Assembly (NCBI RefSeq): GCF_021228795.1
Contig: NZ_CP089309.1
Span: 3,410,001 to 3,474,000, forward strand
Direction: 5' to 3'
Origin: Thiocapsa bogorovii
Lineage (GTDB): Bacteria; Pseudomonadota; Gammaproteobacteria; Chromatiales; Chromatiaceae
Length of the DNA: 64,000 nt
This document shows, one piece after another, positions 21,066-30,124 of this stretch. A model generated the notes under the pieces. It saw only the letters and a list, made by a program, of their open reading frames with translations. It was not told where the DNA came from and did no database searches. Each line of letters starts with the position of its first letter. The stretch's first letter is position 1. Made by a program: the position numbers and the translations under genes.

Positions 21066-22202
21066 ATGCGGCTCGCAAACGTCTATCGTCTGGGGCTCAA
21101 GGAGCTGATCAGCCTACGCTACGATCCGGTCTTGGTCTTCCTGATCATCTATTCCTTCACCTTTGCCATTATCGCCCCGTCCCGCGGGGTGAAGCTCCAG
21201 CTCGAGCATGCCTCGGTGGCGGTGGTGGACGAGGACCGCTCGCAGCTCTCGATGCGCCTGTCGCAGACCCTGCTCCCGCCCTATTTCCAGGCACCCGAGC
21301 AGATCGGATTCGAGGAGATCGACGCGGCCATGGACGCGGGTCGTTACACCTTTGTGATCGACATCCCGCCGCGCCTCCAGGCCGATGCCTCGGAGGGGCT
21401 TCGTCCTGCCGTGCAGGTCATCGTGGATGCGACGGCCATGGCGATGGCCGGTGCGGGGGCGCGCTATCTGGAGCGGGTGCTGGCCGAGGAGCCGCTACTC
21501 TATTTCCGAGGCGATCGCGCGGAATCCTCATTGGTCGAAGCGCCGGCCGTGGCTTCGGTGATCCGGCTCGCCTTCAATCCGAACGGCGAGTCGGCCTGGT
21601 TCATGTCCGTGATGCAGATCGTCAACATGGTGACACTGCTCGGGATCGTGCTCACCGGGGCGGCGCTGATCCGGGAGCGCGAGCACGGCACCATCGAGCA
21701 TTTGCTGGTGATGCCGCTCGGCGCGGCCGAGATCATGCTCGCCAAGGTCTGGGCCAACGGCCTGGTCATTCTTATCGCCGGTAGCTTTGCGATGGTCGTG
21801 GTCGTGCAGGGGCTACTCGGGGTGCCCAATGCGGGCTCGCTCGGGCTCTTCGTGCTCGGCCTCGGGGTCTACCTCTTCTCGATCACGGCGCTCGGCATCC
21901 TACTTGCCACCCTTGCTCGGACCATGCCGCAGTTCGGGTTGCTCTCCATCCCGGTGTTCCTGGTGATGTACATGCTCTCGGGCGCCAACACCCCGCTGGA
22001 TGCTATGCCCGAGCTGCTGCAGCGGGTGATGCTCGTCTCGCCGACGACCCACTTCGTCGCCTTCATCCAGTCCGTGGTCTTTCGAGGCGCCGGATTCGAT
22101 CTGGTTTGGACACACCTGGCCGCGACTCTGGGGCTCGGGGCCATCGCCTTTGCCGTCGCCCTGGCCCGCTTTCGGCAGACGGTGAGCCTCAGCCGGTTGT
22201 GA
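21066..22202 (+). CDS. yhhJ: ABC-2 type permease (YhhJ family)
   Basis: 378 residues starting MRLANVYRLGLKEL at 21066, just after the TGA of rbbA. The frame is open to 21000 inside rbbA, but that part is not conserved. It shows an N-terminal membrane helix (VFLIIYSFTFAIIAPS), a large periplasmic loop, and five to six C-terminal helices with the ABC-2 signature REREHGTIEHLLVMPLGAAEIM. It forms the transport channel together with the membrane half of RbbA. Confidence 0.88.
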   Translation: MRLANVYRLGLKELISLRYDPVLVFLIIYSFTFAIIAPSRGVKLQLEHASVAVVDEDRSQLSMRLSQTLLPPYFQAPEQIGFEEIDAAMDAGRYTFVIDIPPRLQADASEGLRPAVQVIVDATAMAMAGAGARYLERVLAEEPLLYFRGDRAESSLVEAPAVASVIRLAFNPNGESAWFMSVMQIVNMVTLLGIVLTGAALIREREHGTIEHLLVMPLGAAEIMLAKVWANGLVILIAGSFAMVVVVQGLLGVPNAGSLGLFVLGLGVYLFSITALGILLATLARTMPQFGLLSIPVFLVMYMLSGANTPLDAMPELLQRVMLVSPTTHFVAFIQSVVFRGAGFDLVWTHLAATLGLGAIAFAVALARFRQTVSLSRL

Positions 22203-22263
22203 TTCGGCATGCCGCCGGGGATCGTTCCCTCCGATGTAGGGTCCGCTGCGCGGACCGACGACA

Positions 22264-23859
22264 TCACGCCGCAGCGCCCTCGCGCTCCACATAGTCTTCG
22301 TAGTTCCCGCGGAAGTCGACCACGCCTCGGGGTGTCAGCTCGATGATCCGGGTCGCGAGAGAAGAGATCAGCTCGCGATCGTGACTGACGAAGATCAGGG
22401 TGCCCGGGTAATCTTCCAGCGCCGTGTTCAGCGACTCGATGGACTCCATGTCCAGATGGTTGGTCGGCTCGTCCATCAGCAGGATATTGGGTTTCTGAAG
22501 CATCAGCTTGCCGAAGAGCATGCGACCCTGCTCGCCGCCGGAGATGACGTTCACGGGCTTCTTGATCTCGTCCTGCGAAAACAGCAGCCGGCCCAGGGTG
22601 CCACGGATGACCTGTTCGTCGTCGCCGGGCTGTTTCCACTGGTCCATCCAGTCGTACAGGGTGGTCTTGTCGGCGAAATCGGCCGCGTGGTCCTGGGCGA
22701 AGTAGCCCAGGGTGCTGTTCTCCGACCATTTGATCTCGCCGCCGTCGGGCGTGAGGTCGCCGGCGAGGCTGCGCAGCAGGGTGGTCTTTCCGATGCCGTT
22801 CGGGCCGATGATGGCCACGCGCTCGCCGACCTCCACTGTCAGGTCCAGACCGCTGAAGAGCGGCGTGCCGTCGTAGCCCTTGACCAGCGAATCCACCTCG
22901 AGCGCCAGGCGATAGAGCTTCTTGTCCTGGCCGAAACGGATGAATGGATTGACCCGGCTCGAGGGCTTGATGTCCTCGAGCTTGATTTTTTCGAGCTGGC
23001 GCTGGCGGGATGTGGCCTGCTTCGCCTTGGAGGCGTTGGCCGAGAAACGGCTGACGAAGGTCTGCAGCTCGGCAATCTGCGCTTTCTTCTTGGCGTTGTC
23101 CGAATAGAGCCGCGTGCGCGCCTGACTGGCAGCGGTCATGTACTCGTCGTAGTTGCCCGGGTAGACGCGCAGCTCGCCGTAGTCCAGGTCGGCCATGTGG
23201 GTGCAGACGCTGTTCAGAAAGTGGCGGTCGTGCGAGATGATGATCATGGTGCTGTTGCGAGCGTTTAGGACCTCTTCGAGCCAGCGAATACTGTTGATGT
23301 CCAGGTTGTTGGTGGGCTCGTCGAGCAGCAGTATGTCCGGATCGGCAAACAATGCCTGGGCGAGCAGCACACGCAGCTTCCAGCCCGGCGCCACGGCGCT
23401 CATGGGTCCGTCGTGCTGTTCGAGCGGGATATCCAGGCCGAGCAGCAGCTCGCCTGCACGCGCCTCGGCGGTGTAGCCGTCCAGCTCGGCGAAATGCACC
23501 TCCAGGTGCGCGACCTCCATGCCGTCTTCCTCGCTCATCTCCGGCAGCGCATAGATGCGATCGCGCTCCTTCTTGACCTGCCACAACTCCTCGTGGCCCA
23601 TGATGACCGTGTCCAGCACCCCGTGTTTCTCGAAGGCGAACTGGTCCTGGCGCAGCTTGCCGAGGCGTTTTCCGGGCTCGACGGAGACGTTGCCCGCACT
23701 CGGCTCCAACTCCCCTCCGAGGATCTTCATCAGGGTAGACTTTCCACAGCCGTTGGCGCCGATGAGGCCGTAGCGATTGCCTCCGCCGAATTTCACGGAG
23801 ACGTTTTCGAACAACGGCTTGCCGCCGAACTGCATGGTGATGTTGGCTGTGGAGATCAA
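22264..23859 (-). CDS. ybiT: ABC-F family ATPase (YbiT type)
   Basis: A soluble ABC-F protein with two ATPase domains, linked to translation control on the ribosome. Walker A motifs are GANGCGKST and GPNGIGKTT; Walker B is [11 protein letters not shown] and [11 protein letters not shown]; the linker with [19 protein letters not shown] is typical of YbiT. A TTG at 23859 gives 531 residues beginning [19 protein letters not shown], which aligns with the YbiT N-terminus. The ATG at 23928 is rejected because it would sit inside the hairpin terminator at 23927-23956. A rare TTG start implies modest translation. Confidence 0.9.
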   Translation of the reverse strand: MISTANITMQFGGKPLFENVSVKFGGGNRYGLIGANGCGKSTLMKILGGELEPSAGNVSVEPGKRLGKLRQDQFAFEKHGVLDTVIMGHEELWQVKKERDRIYALPEMSEEDGMEVAHLEVHFAELDGYTAEARAGELLLGLDIPLEQHDGPMSAVAPGWKLRVLLAQALFADPDILLLDEPTNNLDINSIRWLEEVLNARNSTMIIISHDRHFLNSVCTHMADLDYGELRVYPGNYDEYMTAASQARTRLYSDNAKKKAQIAELQTFVSRFSANASKAKQATSRQRQLEKIKLEDIKPSSRVNPFIRFGQDKKLYRLALEVDSLVKGYDGTPLFSGLDLTVEVGERVAIIGPNGIGKTTLLRSLAGDLTPDGGEIKWSENSTLGYFAQDHAADFADKTTLYDWMDQWKQPGDDEQVIRGTLGRLLFSQDEIKKPVNVISGGEQGRMLFGKLMLQKPNILLMDEPTNHLDMESIESLNTALEDYPGTLIFVSHDRELISSLATRIIELTPRGVVDFRGNYEDYVEREGAAA

Positions 23860-23926
23860 AACAGGGTTCCGCAAGAGACGAAAAAGGGCAGGGGTGGGCC
23901 GCCGACAGTCGACGGACCGATAACGC

Positions 23927-23956
23927 AAAAAGCCCCGCAGGTGGCGGGGCTTTTTC
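23927..23956 (-). terminator. Hairpin terminator of the cold-shock gene
   Basis: An 8-bp stem (AGCCCCGC / GCGGGGCT) with a 5-base loop is flanked by A-runs and T-runs on both sides. Read on the minus strand it follows the cold-shock gene by about 32 bases and ends in a U-run. Its symmetry makes it potentially bidirectional. Confidence 0.85.
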
Positions 23957-23987
23957 AGCTCAGGTGACTGGCACCTGAAGGCTGTTC

Positions 23988-24191
23988 TTACTTCGGTACG
24001 ACGTTGGTCGCGCTCGGGCCCTTCTGGCCTTGCTCGACGTCGTAAGAGACGCTTTGTCCCTCGGCCAGCGACTTGAAGCCACTGCCTTGGACGGCGCTGT
24101 GATGGACGAAGACGTCCTTGGAGCCGTCGGAAGGAGCGATGAAGCCGAAGCCCTTCTCGTCACTGAACCACTTAACTGTGCCTGTAGCCAT
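23988..24191 (-). CDS. Cold-shock domain protein (CspA family)
   Basis: 67 residues, the size of a single cold-shock domain. RNP1 (KGFGFI) and RNP2 (VFVHHSAV) are intact, and the protein begins [17 protein letters not shown]. It binds single-stranded nucleic acid and melts RNA structure. The stretch upstream on the minus strand up to gloA (24192-24439) carries no gene and could hold a long structured 5' leader as in cspA, but no promoter was firmly identified. A strong terminator follows. Confidence 0.95.
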   Translation of the reverse strand: MATGTVKWFSDEKGFGFIAPSDGSKDVFVHHSAVQGSGFKSLAEGQSVSYDVEQGQKGPSATNVVPK

Positions 24192-24439
24192 TTACGGTAT
24201 TTCTCTGTATTGAACGAAACGTGTGTACACATGCAGGCGACTGTCGGGAGATTACGGAAGGATCTGCCACGTCACGCGGAGAGGAGGAACTACCGAAATA
24301 CTACAAGGAAGCACTGCACGAGCCGTATCATGCCCAATACCGAATCGTTCTTCAAGGTTTTTTTCTACGTTTTTCTGTAGGCACGGGTCGATGCGAGAAT
24401 ATCGGCATCGGCTCCACGACAACCCAAGAGGTCATCCGG

Positions 24440-24823
24440 ATGAGAATCCTTCACACCATGCTGCGTACCGGCAATCTGCAGCGCTCCATCGATTTCTACA
24501 CCGAGATCCTCGGGATGAAGCTCCTGCGTCAAAAGGACTATCCCGGTGGCGAGTTTACGCTTGCCTTTCTCGGCTACGGCGACGAATCGGAGCAGACCGT
24601 GATCGAGCTGACCTACAACTGGGGCGTCGAGCACTATGACCTGGGCAGCGGCTACGGCCATATCGCGATCGAGGTCGACGACGTCTACGCGGCGACGGAT
24701 CGGATCAAGGCGAAGGGCGGCAAGATCATCCGCGATGCCGGGCCCATGAACGCCGGCAGCACCATCATCGCCTTTGTCGAGGACCCGGACGGCTACCCGA
24801 TCGAGCTGATCGGCGCGCGATAG
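24440..24823 (+). CDS. gloA: Lactoylglutathione lyase (glyoxalase I)
   Basis: 127 residues with two betaalphabetabetabeta modules. The four metal ligands of the Ni-type E. coli enzyme are at equivalent places: His5 (RILHT), Glu56 (VIELT), His74 (YGHIAI) and Glu122 (PIELIG). It isomerises the methylglyoxal-glutathione hemithioacetal. The open frame extends to 24221, but the ATG at 24440 gives the canonical N-terminus MRILHTMLR. Monocistronic by spacing. Confidence 0.96.
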   Translation: MRILHTMLRTGNLQRSIDFYTEILGMKLLRQKDYPGGEFTLAFLGYGDESEQTVIELTYNWGVEHYDLGSGYGHIAIEVDDVYAATDRIKAKGGKIIRDAGPMNAGSTIIAFVEDPDGYPIELIGAR

Positions 24824-24875
24824 GCGGTTTGGGCTCGCCCAGACAGCGCGGCCACGACGCGGAACGGAACCTTAG

Positions 24876-24950
24876 GTTTGGGCAAGCGCAGCGCAGTCCA
24901 CCGGCGCCCGCGCAGGTCTCGGTGGACTTCGCTTTCGCTCGTCCACCGTA
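24876..24950. repeat. Dispersed repeat, GGTGGAC family, copy 1
   Basis: About 75 bases related to segments at 51672-51751 and 57881-57958 (the latter in opposite orientation). The shared parts are GCGCAGTCCACCGGCG and GGTGGACTTCGCTTTCGCTC. The inner part 24921-24947 is a 7-bp inverted repeat GGTGGAC...GTCCACC. It lies between gloA and the HIT-protein gene. Confidence 0.6.
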
Positions 24951-25031
24951 CCGCCATGTGTGATCAACACGGCCGCGGGTTTCGGGTGCGAGCGGTTCAT
25001 CTTGATCCGTTGCGCCGACCCGCGTGGTCGC

Positions 25032-25433
25032 TCAGTCGTTGACAAGCCCTGCTCGGATCGCGTCGATCTCGTCCGGGGTGTACTCGTGCGCCTCGGTGAG
25101 GTGCCCCCAAACGGGCTTGGGCCAGCAGGGGTCGGTCGGGCTTCGGCCGATGACATGGACATGCAGTTGCGGCACGAGATTGCCGATCCAGGCCACGTTG
25201 ACCTTGTGGTATCCCAGCACCGCTGTCAGATAGTCCGAGACGTGCGTGCAGTCCGCGAGGACCGCATCGCGCTGCGCGATCGTTAGGTCCAACAGATTGC
25301 CCAAGTCGGTCTCCGGCACCAGGATCAGCCAGGGCACGGCCGCGTTGCGATGCAGGAGCAGGTGGCTCGCCGACAAGCGGCCCAACCGATGACAATCGGC
25401 AAGGAGTCGGGGATGCAGGGTAAAGCCGGTCAT
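25032..25433 (-). CDS. HIT-family protein
   Basis: 133 residues with the histidine-triad motif QLHVHVIGR near residue 97 and an N-terminal strand region LLLHRNAAVPWLILVP. Such proteins hydrolyse nucleotide phosphoramidates or dinucleoside polyphosphates. Of the possible starts, the ATG at 25433 has GGAGG nine bases upstream and is chosen over 25439 and 25511. It is divergent from the methyltransferase gene, leaving only 67 bases for both promoters. Confidence 0.85.
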   Translation of the reverse strand: MTGFTLHPRLLADCHRLGRLSASHLLLHRNAAVPWLILVPETDLGNLLDLTIAQRDAVLADCTHVSDYLTAVLGYHKVNVAWIGNLVPQLHVHVIGRSPTDPCWPKPVWGHLTEAHEYTPDEIDAIRAGLVND

Positions 25434-25500
25434 GACCATCGGCCTCCGATCCAGTGGCGGCAAACGAACATCGTTTTTCCAAAAGGAGTTACGGGACATC

Positions 25501-26211
25501 ATGCAGATCAACGATCCGAGCGCCTACCGTCGTTGCGAGGAGACCGATCTCATCGGCGAATTAATGGATCTGCGCGACCGTCGTGTTCTGGAACTGGGGT
25601 GCGGCGCCGCCTACACGACCCGAATGCTGGCGACCCGGTTCGGCGCGGCCCGGATCACGGCGACCGAGGTCGATCGTATCCAGCACGCCCGCAACCTCGC
25701 GATCCCGGATCTGCCGCAAGTGTCCTTTCGCTACGGCGGTGCCGAGTCGATCGCGGATCCGGATGCCAGCTACGAAATCGTCGTCATGCTCAAGTCGCTC
25801 CACCATGTCCCGATCGCGGCCATGGATCAAGCGCTGCGCGAGATCCATCGCGTGCTGCTCCCGAGCGGTCTGCTTTATGTCTCCGAGCCCGTCTACTGGG
25901 GCGATTTCAACGCCATCATGCGCCTGATCGACGACGAGCGTTTGGTCCGCGAGGCCGCCTTCGAGGCCCTCCGGAACGCCGTCGCTGCAGGACTGTTCGA
26001 GCTGGTGGCAGAGGTCTTCTTCGAATCCGAAGGCACCTACCCCGACTGGGAAAGCTTCGCCGCACGGTTCATCGACGTGACCCACAGCGAGCGAAACCTC
26101 GACGCGGAACGCTTGGCGGAAATCCGCGCGGCTTTCGAGCGCCATCAGACACCCCACGGCGTGCGCTTGTGGAAGCCGCATCGGGTCGACCTGTTGCGGC
26201 GGGTCGACTGA
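25501..26211 (+). CDS. Class I SAM-dependent methyltransferase
   Basis: 236 residues. Motif I is VLELGCGAAYTTRML, followed by an acidic residue after strand 2 (ATEVDRI) and a motif IV-like IVVMLKSLHHV. The ATG at 25501 is preceded by AAGGAG about 13 bases upstream. No substrate-specific feature was recognised. The following ParA-like gene begins 65 bases downstream on the same strand. Confidence 0.8.
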   Translation: MQINDPSAYRRCEETDLIGELMDLRDRRVLELGCGAAYTTRMLATRFGAARITATEVDRIQHARNLAIPDLPQVSFRYGGAESIADPDASYEIVVMLKSLHHVPIAAMDQALREIHRVLLPSGLLYVSEPVYWGDFNAIMRLIDDERLVREAAFEALRNAVAAGLFELVAEVFFESEGTYPDWESFAARFIDVTHSERNLDAERLAEIRAAFERHQTPHGVRLWKPHRVDLLRRVD

Positions 26212-26276
26212 ACTGACCCGGAGCCGACCATGATCCGATCGTGCGATCCGGACCGCATCGACCGAGCGGGAGCGCC

Positions 26277-26984
26277 ATGAGCAAGGCCCTCGTGGTCCCG
26301 CGACGCATCGCCTTTTGGCATCGTAAGGGCGGAACGGGCAAGACCAGCCTCGCCATCGGCTGCGCAGTCCGTCTGGCCGGCGGATCCGCGCCCGACACTT
26401 ACGCCGAAGGGCGCTTGCCCGCCCGTGGTGCGCGGGTGTTGCTCCTGGATACCGATCCCCAAGGTACGGCAGCGGCCTGGGGCGAGCGCTTCGCCGACCG
26501 CTTCGGAATCGCCGCGCGGGCGGACAGCGGGTTAGCGCTCTGGCGCGACTGGGCCGAGCGCGCCAACTGCTTCGATGCCGTCCTGGTCGATTGCCCGCCG
26601 ACCGTCAGCACCGAGGTGATGGAGATCCTGGCGGGTGTCGATCGGCTCCTCGTCCCCACCCGCCCGGCTTGGCCCGATGTGTGGGCGCTGGAGTCCGTTG
26701 CCGACCTCGTCGCGGATCTTCATCGGCAAGGGGCGCGACTCGCGGCCAGCGTCGTCTTCAACCAAGTCGGCGGCGAGGCGCTCGCACCCTTCGCGGCCGC
26801 GATCGCCGACCTGGGTCTCGATCTTTTTCCCGATGCCATCCCGCGCGAGGACGCCTGGCCGGCGCTCTTCGGCGGCGGGGAGCCGCCGGACAGCCTTGCG
26901 CCGCTTGTCGGGCAGTTGGTTCGATCAAGCGGGAATCCGAACGACCTGAACCGATCGGCTCGGTCGTGTCGGGAGGATCGATAA
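26277..26984 (+). CDS. Orphan ParA/MinD-type ATPase
   Basis: 235 residues with the deviant Walker A KGGTGKTS, a switch region VLLLDTDPQGTAAAWG and VLVDCPPTVSTEV. These mark the ParA family, ATPases that position plasmids, chromosomes or protein cargo. No parB or centromere-like repeat is nearby, so it is probably not a partition locus. The start at 26277 (MSKALVVPRRIAFWHRKGG) has GAGCGGGA upstream and is preferred over 26241. Confidence 0.8.
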   Translation: MSKALVVPRRIAFWHRKGGTGKTSLAIGCAVRLAGGSAPDTYAEGRLPARGARVLLLDTDPQGTAAAWGERFADRFGIAARADSGLALWRDWAERANCFDAVLVDCPPTVSTEVMEILAGVDRLLVPTRPAWPDVWALESVADLVADLHRQGARLAASVVFNQVGGEALAPFAAAIADLGLDLFPDAIPREDAWPALFGGGEPPDSLAPLVGQLVRSSGNPNDLNRSARSCREDR

Positions 26985-27141
26985 CACCCGCACAGCCGAG
27001 GGCGCGTTGATCGTTCTGACCTTGTACGCCAACAGGCCCCGGCGCTCATGTTCGCTTCAGCGCTCGCCCTCGCCAGGGCCATAAGCCCGTTCGTAACGTC
27101 TTGACCGCTCTTCTTTCCTCCACTACCTTGACTTTAATGAA

Positions 27142-29568
27142 ATGGATTTAGGCGTGCAGGTCTGCTTGGATTTCCTACCCGTGAATTATTCCATCCGCCG
27201 GAGCACATCCTGTTCGCTGACAGCCGCAGTGGGCCTCCTGAGTTTCTCGTTGGGGGTCTCGGGGGCGGATTTCTGTGTTGGCAACAGCCGTGACCTGCAA
27301 AATGCCCTAGTTGCGGCAACGACTAACGGTGAACGGGACCGGATTGCGCTGGTCAGAAGCACTTACGCGGGCAACTTTCGCTACGAAAGCGCGGAAGGTC
27401 AGGCGCTTGAGTTGCTCGGCGGCTATGATCCAGGGTGCAGGAGCCGTACTGTGGACCCCACCAACACCAAGTTGATCGGAGCCGGAAACGGTGAGGTATT
27501 CACCTTCACCGGCGGCCCCGGTGCGGGGTTCACCCTCGAAGGTGTCACCGTGAGCGGCGGCAATCCCACCTCCGAGTATTTAGGCGCAGGCCTGAACGTC
27601 TTCACGAGCAGTGAGCCACTTGTCGAAGTGCTCCTCAATCAAAACCGTTTCGCGGACAATAGTGGAACAGGCGCCTATATCGATGCCGATGGAGTGATCG
27701 TTTCGAATAGCAGTTTCGAGGACAATGCCGGAGGAGGAGTCTCCGTTTCGGGTGGCATCGTAGGGGTAAACATCGCCAACAACAGCTTTAGCCGCAACCA
27801 AGGTACTGGGATCGGTATCTATGCGTCTTACGGATACGCCATCCTGACCGGCAATCGTTTTTCGGACAACGGCGGCGGAGCTTCCGTCTCCGGGTTTGGC
27901 TGCGGCGCCACCTTTTCCGACAACAGCTTCATGGGTAACGGAACCACCGAATCCTCGGGACACGCCATCTCCGTGGATTGTTATCGAGGCTCCGCCGTAC
28001 TGAACAGGAACCGGCTCGTCGGCAACCAGGGTGGCGGGGCGTACGTGGATGCCGGCGGCGGAGGCACAGCCACCCTGATCGGCAACCGTTTTTTTAACAA
28101 CGCGGCAGCGGAGTACGGCGGCGGCGCCTATGTGACGACCTGGGCCGGCAGGTCCACGATCACCAACAATCGCTTCGTCGGCAATGTCGCCACCATGGGT
28201 GGCGGCGCGATTTACGTCGAATCCGCCTTTTTCACCACACTGACCAACAACCGTTTTGTCGACAACGAGACTGCGGGCTTCGGCGGCGGGGCCTATTTTT
28301 CCGCCTACACCGACGAGAACATCCTGACCAACAACAGCTTCACCGGGAACCTCGCAGGTGACGGCGGGGGGCTCGGCCTTTACGTCCAGTCCAACAACAC
28401 CGTTCTCTCCAACAACCTCTTTTGGAACAACGCGGCCACGGGAAATGGTGACGATCTCTGGATCGACAACGACCCCGACGGGGATTTGCTGCCGTCCCAG
28501 CCGGTGCTCATGCACAACGCGTTCGACCAAGCCATTCCGGCCGGTTTCTACGTGACTGATCCGATTCGCCTCGATCCCAGCAACCTGGATGCCGTGGATC
28601 CAGTGTTCGGGGACGAGGACCAGCATCTGTCGGCCCGTTCGCCGATGATCAATGCCGGCGATCGGAGCGCACCGGCCCTGCCCATGGCCGATATAGACGG
28701 CGATCCGCGCATCGCCGGCAGGACTGTCGACATCGGCGCTGACGAGTACGTCGCCTTGACGGTGGATTTCGGTGCCGACGGTCTGTGGCATTACGACGAG
28801 ACCTGGAGACAACTGACAAACTGGGATCCCGGAGCCGCCGGCGTTACCGGCTGGACCAATGGTCTGGCCGCCGATTTCGATGACGCCGGCCTGTGGGGCT
28901 GTGAGGGCATGCTCACGAGCCGGGATCCCGGAGACGTCATCGAAGGCTGGTCCGGGGGGCTCGCCGTGGACTTCGACAGTGACGGACTTTGGAGTTACAA
29001 CGGCGCCCGCTGGACTCGACTCACCACTTGGGACGCCGAGGAAATGGCTTGGTGGTCCGATGGATTGGCGGTCGATTTCGGCGCCGATGGTCTGTGGATT
29101 TATGTTGGATCGGATTGGTCGCGCCTCACCACCTGGGACGCCGGCGACGGAGGCATGAGCGCATGGTCCGGTGGCCTCGCCGTTGACTTCGACGCAGAGG
29201 GCCTGTGGAGCTATGACGGAACGAAGTGGAGCAGGCTCAAAGCGTGGGATGTCGGGTCAGGCGGCATGAGCGCATGGTCCGGTGGCCTGGCCGTGGACTT
29301 CGATGCAGATGGCCTCTGGAGCCATGATGGCGCCCGCTGGACCCGGCTCACCACCTTCGATGCCCGCGATGCGCTGAACGGTTGGCAGGGTAGCCTGGCA
29401 GTCGATTTCGACGCGGCCGGTCTTTGGAGCTATGACGGCTTGGTCTGGAGGTGGCTCAGCGCCCGGGACGCCGATGCGATGAGCGATGCGGATCTGAATC
29501 AAGTTTTAACCCCGCACGGCAGACCGGGCGCCACGTGCACGTCATCGCAACGGGTAGAGCTGCCCTGA
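27142..29568 (+). CDS. Secreted parallel beta-helix protein with seven C-terminal tandem repeats
   Basis: 808 residues. A signal-peptide-like stretch (SLTAAVGLLSFSLGVSGA) lies at about 25-42. A GTG at 27181 would give a more typical N-region than the ATG at 27142. Residues about 60-480 are a parallel beta-helix with repeated asparagine ladders (NNRFVDN, NNSFTGN, SNNLFWNN). Then comes a choice-of-anchor module (SPMINAGDRS ... VDIGADEY, to about 537). From about 542 to 790 there are seven repeats of 32-37 residues built on VDFDADGLWSYDG-x-W-x-RLTTWDA. It has no catalytic motif I recognise; a cell-surface carbohydrate-binding or structural role is an inference. Confidence 0.8.
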   Translation: MDLGVQVCLDFLPVNYSIRRSTSCSLTAAVGLLSFSLGVSGADFCVGNSRDLQNALVAATTNGERDRIALVRSTYAGNFRYESAEGQALELLGGYDPGCRSRTVDPTNTKLIGAGNGEVFTFTGGPGAGFTLEGVTVSGGNPTSEYLGAGLNVFTSSEPLVEVLLNQNRFADNSGTGAYIDADGVIVSNSSFEDNAGGGVSVSGGIVGVNIANNSFSRNQGTGIGIYASYGYAILTGNRFSDNGGGASVSGFGCGATFSDNSFMGNGTTESSGHAISVDCYRGSAVLNRNRLVGNQGGGAYVDAGGGGTATLIGNRFFNNAAAEYGGGAYVTTWAGRSTITNNRFVGNVATMGGGAIYVESAFFTTLTNNRFVDNETAGFGGGAYFSAYTDENILTNNSFTGNLAGDGGGLGLYVQSNNTVLSNNLFWNNAATGNGDDLWIDNDPDGDLLPSQPVLMHNAFDQAIPAGFYVTDPIRLDPSNLDAVDPVFGDEDQHLSARSPMINAGDRSAPALPMADIDGDPRIAGRTVDIGADEYVALTVDFGADGLWHYDETWRQLTNWDPGAAGVTGWTNGLAADFDDAGLWGCEGMLTSRDPGDVIEGWSGGLAVDFDSDGLWSYNGARWTRLTTWDAEEMAWWSDGLAVDFGADGLWIYVGSDWSRLTTWDAGDGGMSAWSGGLAVDFDAEGLWSYDGTKWSRLKAWDVGSGGMSAWSGGLAVDFDADGLWSHDGARWTRLTTFDARDALNGWQGSLAVDFDAAGLWSYDGLVWRWLSARDADAMSDADLNQVLTPHGRPGATCTSSQRVELP

Positions 29569-30124
29569 AAACGTCTGATGGCGGTTTGCCGACGAGTTGG
29601 GTCACGCCTGTGGACGAAAAAACGTTGGTCGGAAGTGGAAACCAGGGAGTCAAACCCACGCCTAGCCGGGATTACGCGCCTTCGCATTGCTCTTCATGGC
29701 GTGCAGTGGACGATCCTGTCGATAGACTTGGATTTCGGTCTGGATCTCATCCGGGGCCGTCTCTGACACGGGGTCTTGGGTCGGTGTTTGCCGAGCCTCT
29801 CGGACACGGCGTGGCATACGATCGAGAAATCATTTCCACCGATCGGAGTCCCCGCAGACTTGAATCGGGTGAATTGGGCTGCGTAGTGGTGGCGGAAGCT
29901 GCGGTCTGTCGGGTAGGAGACCGGGCCTTGCCGGGCGAGGGTCTCCATGCGCCGCAGGACCTCGGATTTCCGAGGACTGCGCTCGGTTCGGTTGTCTGAA
30001 ACGCGCATGGCGAAATCGTTCCGCGGGGTGGATTCGGAAGGGTGCCGTAGTGATTTCCTCGGTTTTTTGGGCGGAGGGTGCCGCAGCCTCCTGCATCGAC
30101 ACCCTCGCGGGCCTTACGCCCCGC
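29569..30124 (+). other. Gene-poor stretch between the beta-helix gene and bciB
   Basis: About 556 bases without an intact gene. The only recognisable content is a short vapC-like remnant on the minus strand (29793-29888). Open frames here have the arginine-rich composition of random GC-rich sequence. Confidence 0.5.
29793..29888 (-). pseudogene. Remnant of a VapC-type PIN-domain toxin
   Basis: The minus strand encodes HYAAQFTRFKSAGTPIGGND followed by FSIVCHAVSERL. This resembles the C-terminal half of VapC toxins, where AG-T-PIG-x-ND-x-LIAAHA carries the last catalytic aspartates. The usual LVT-N-x-E-F end is missing, no start or antitoxin is present, and the frame runs into unrelated sequence. 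It is interpreted as a decayed toxin-antitoxin locus. Confidence 0.45.

Noticed and set aside
29640-29700. tRNA-like sequence (GGGTTTGACTCCC on the minus strand)
   Set aside because: No acceptor, D or anticodon stems could be folded around the T-loop-like element.
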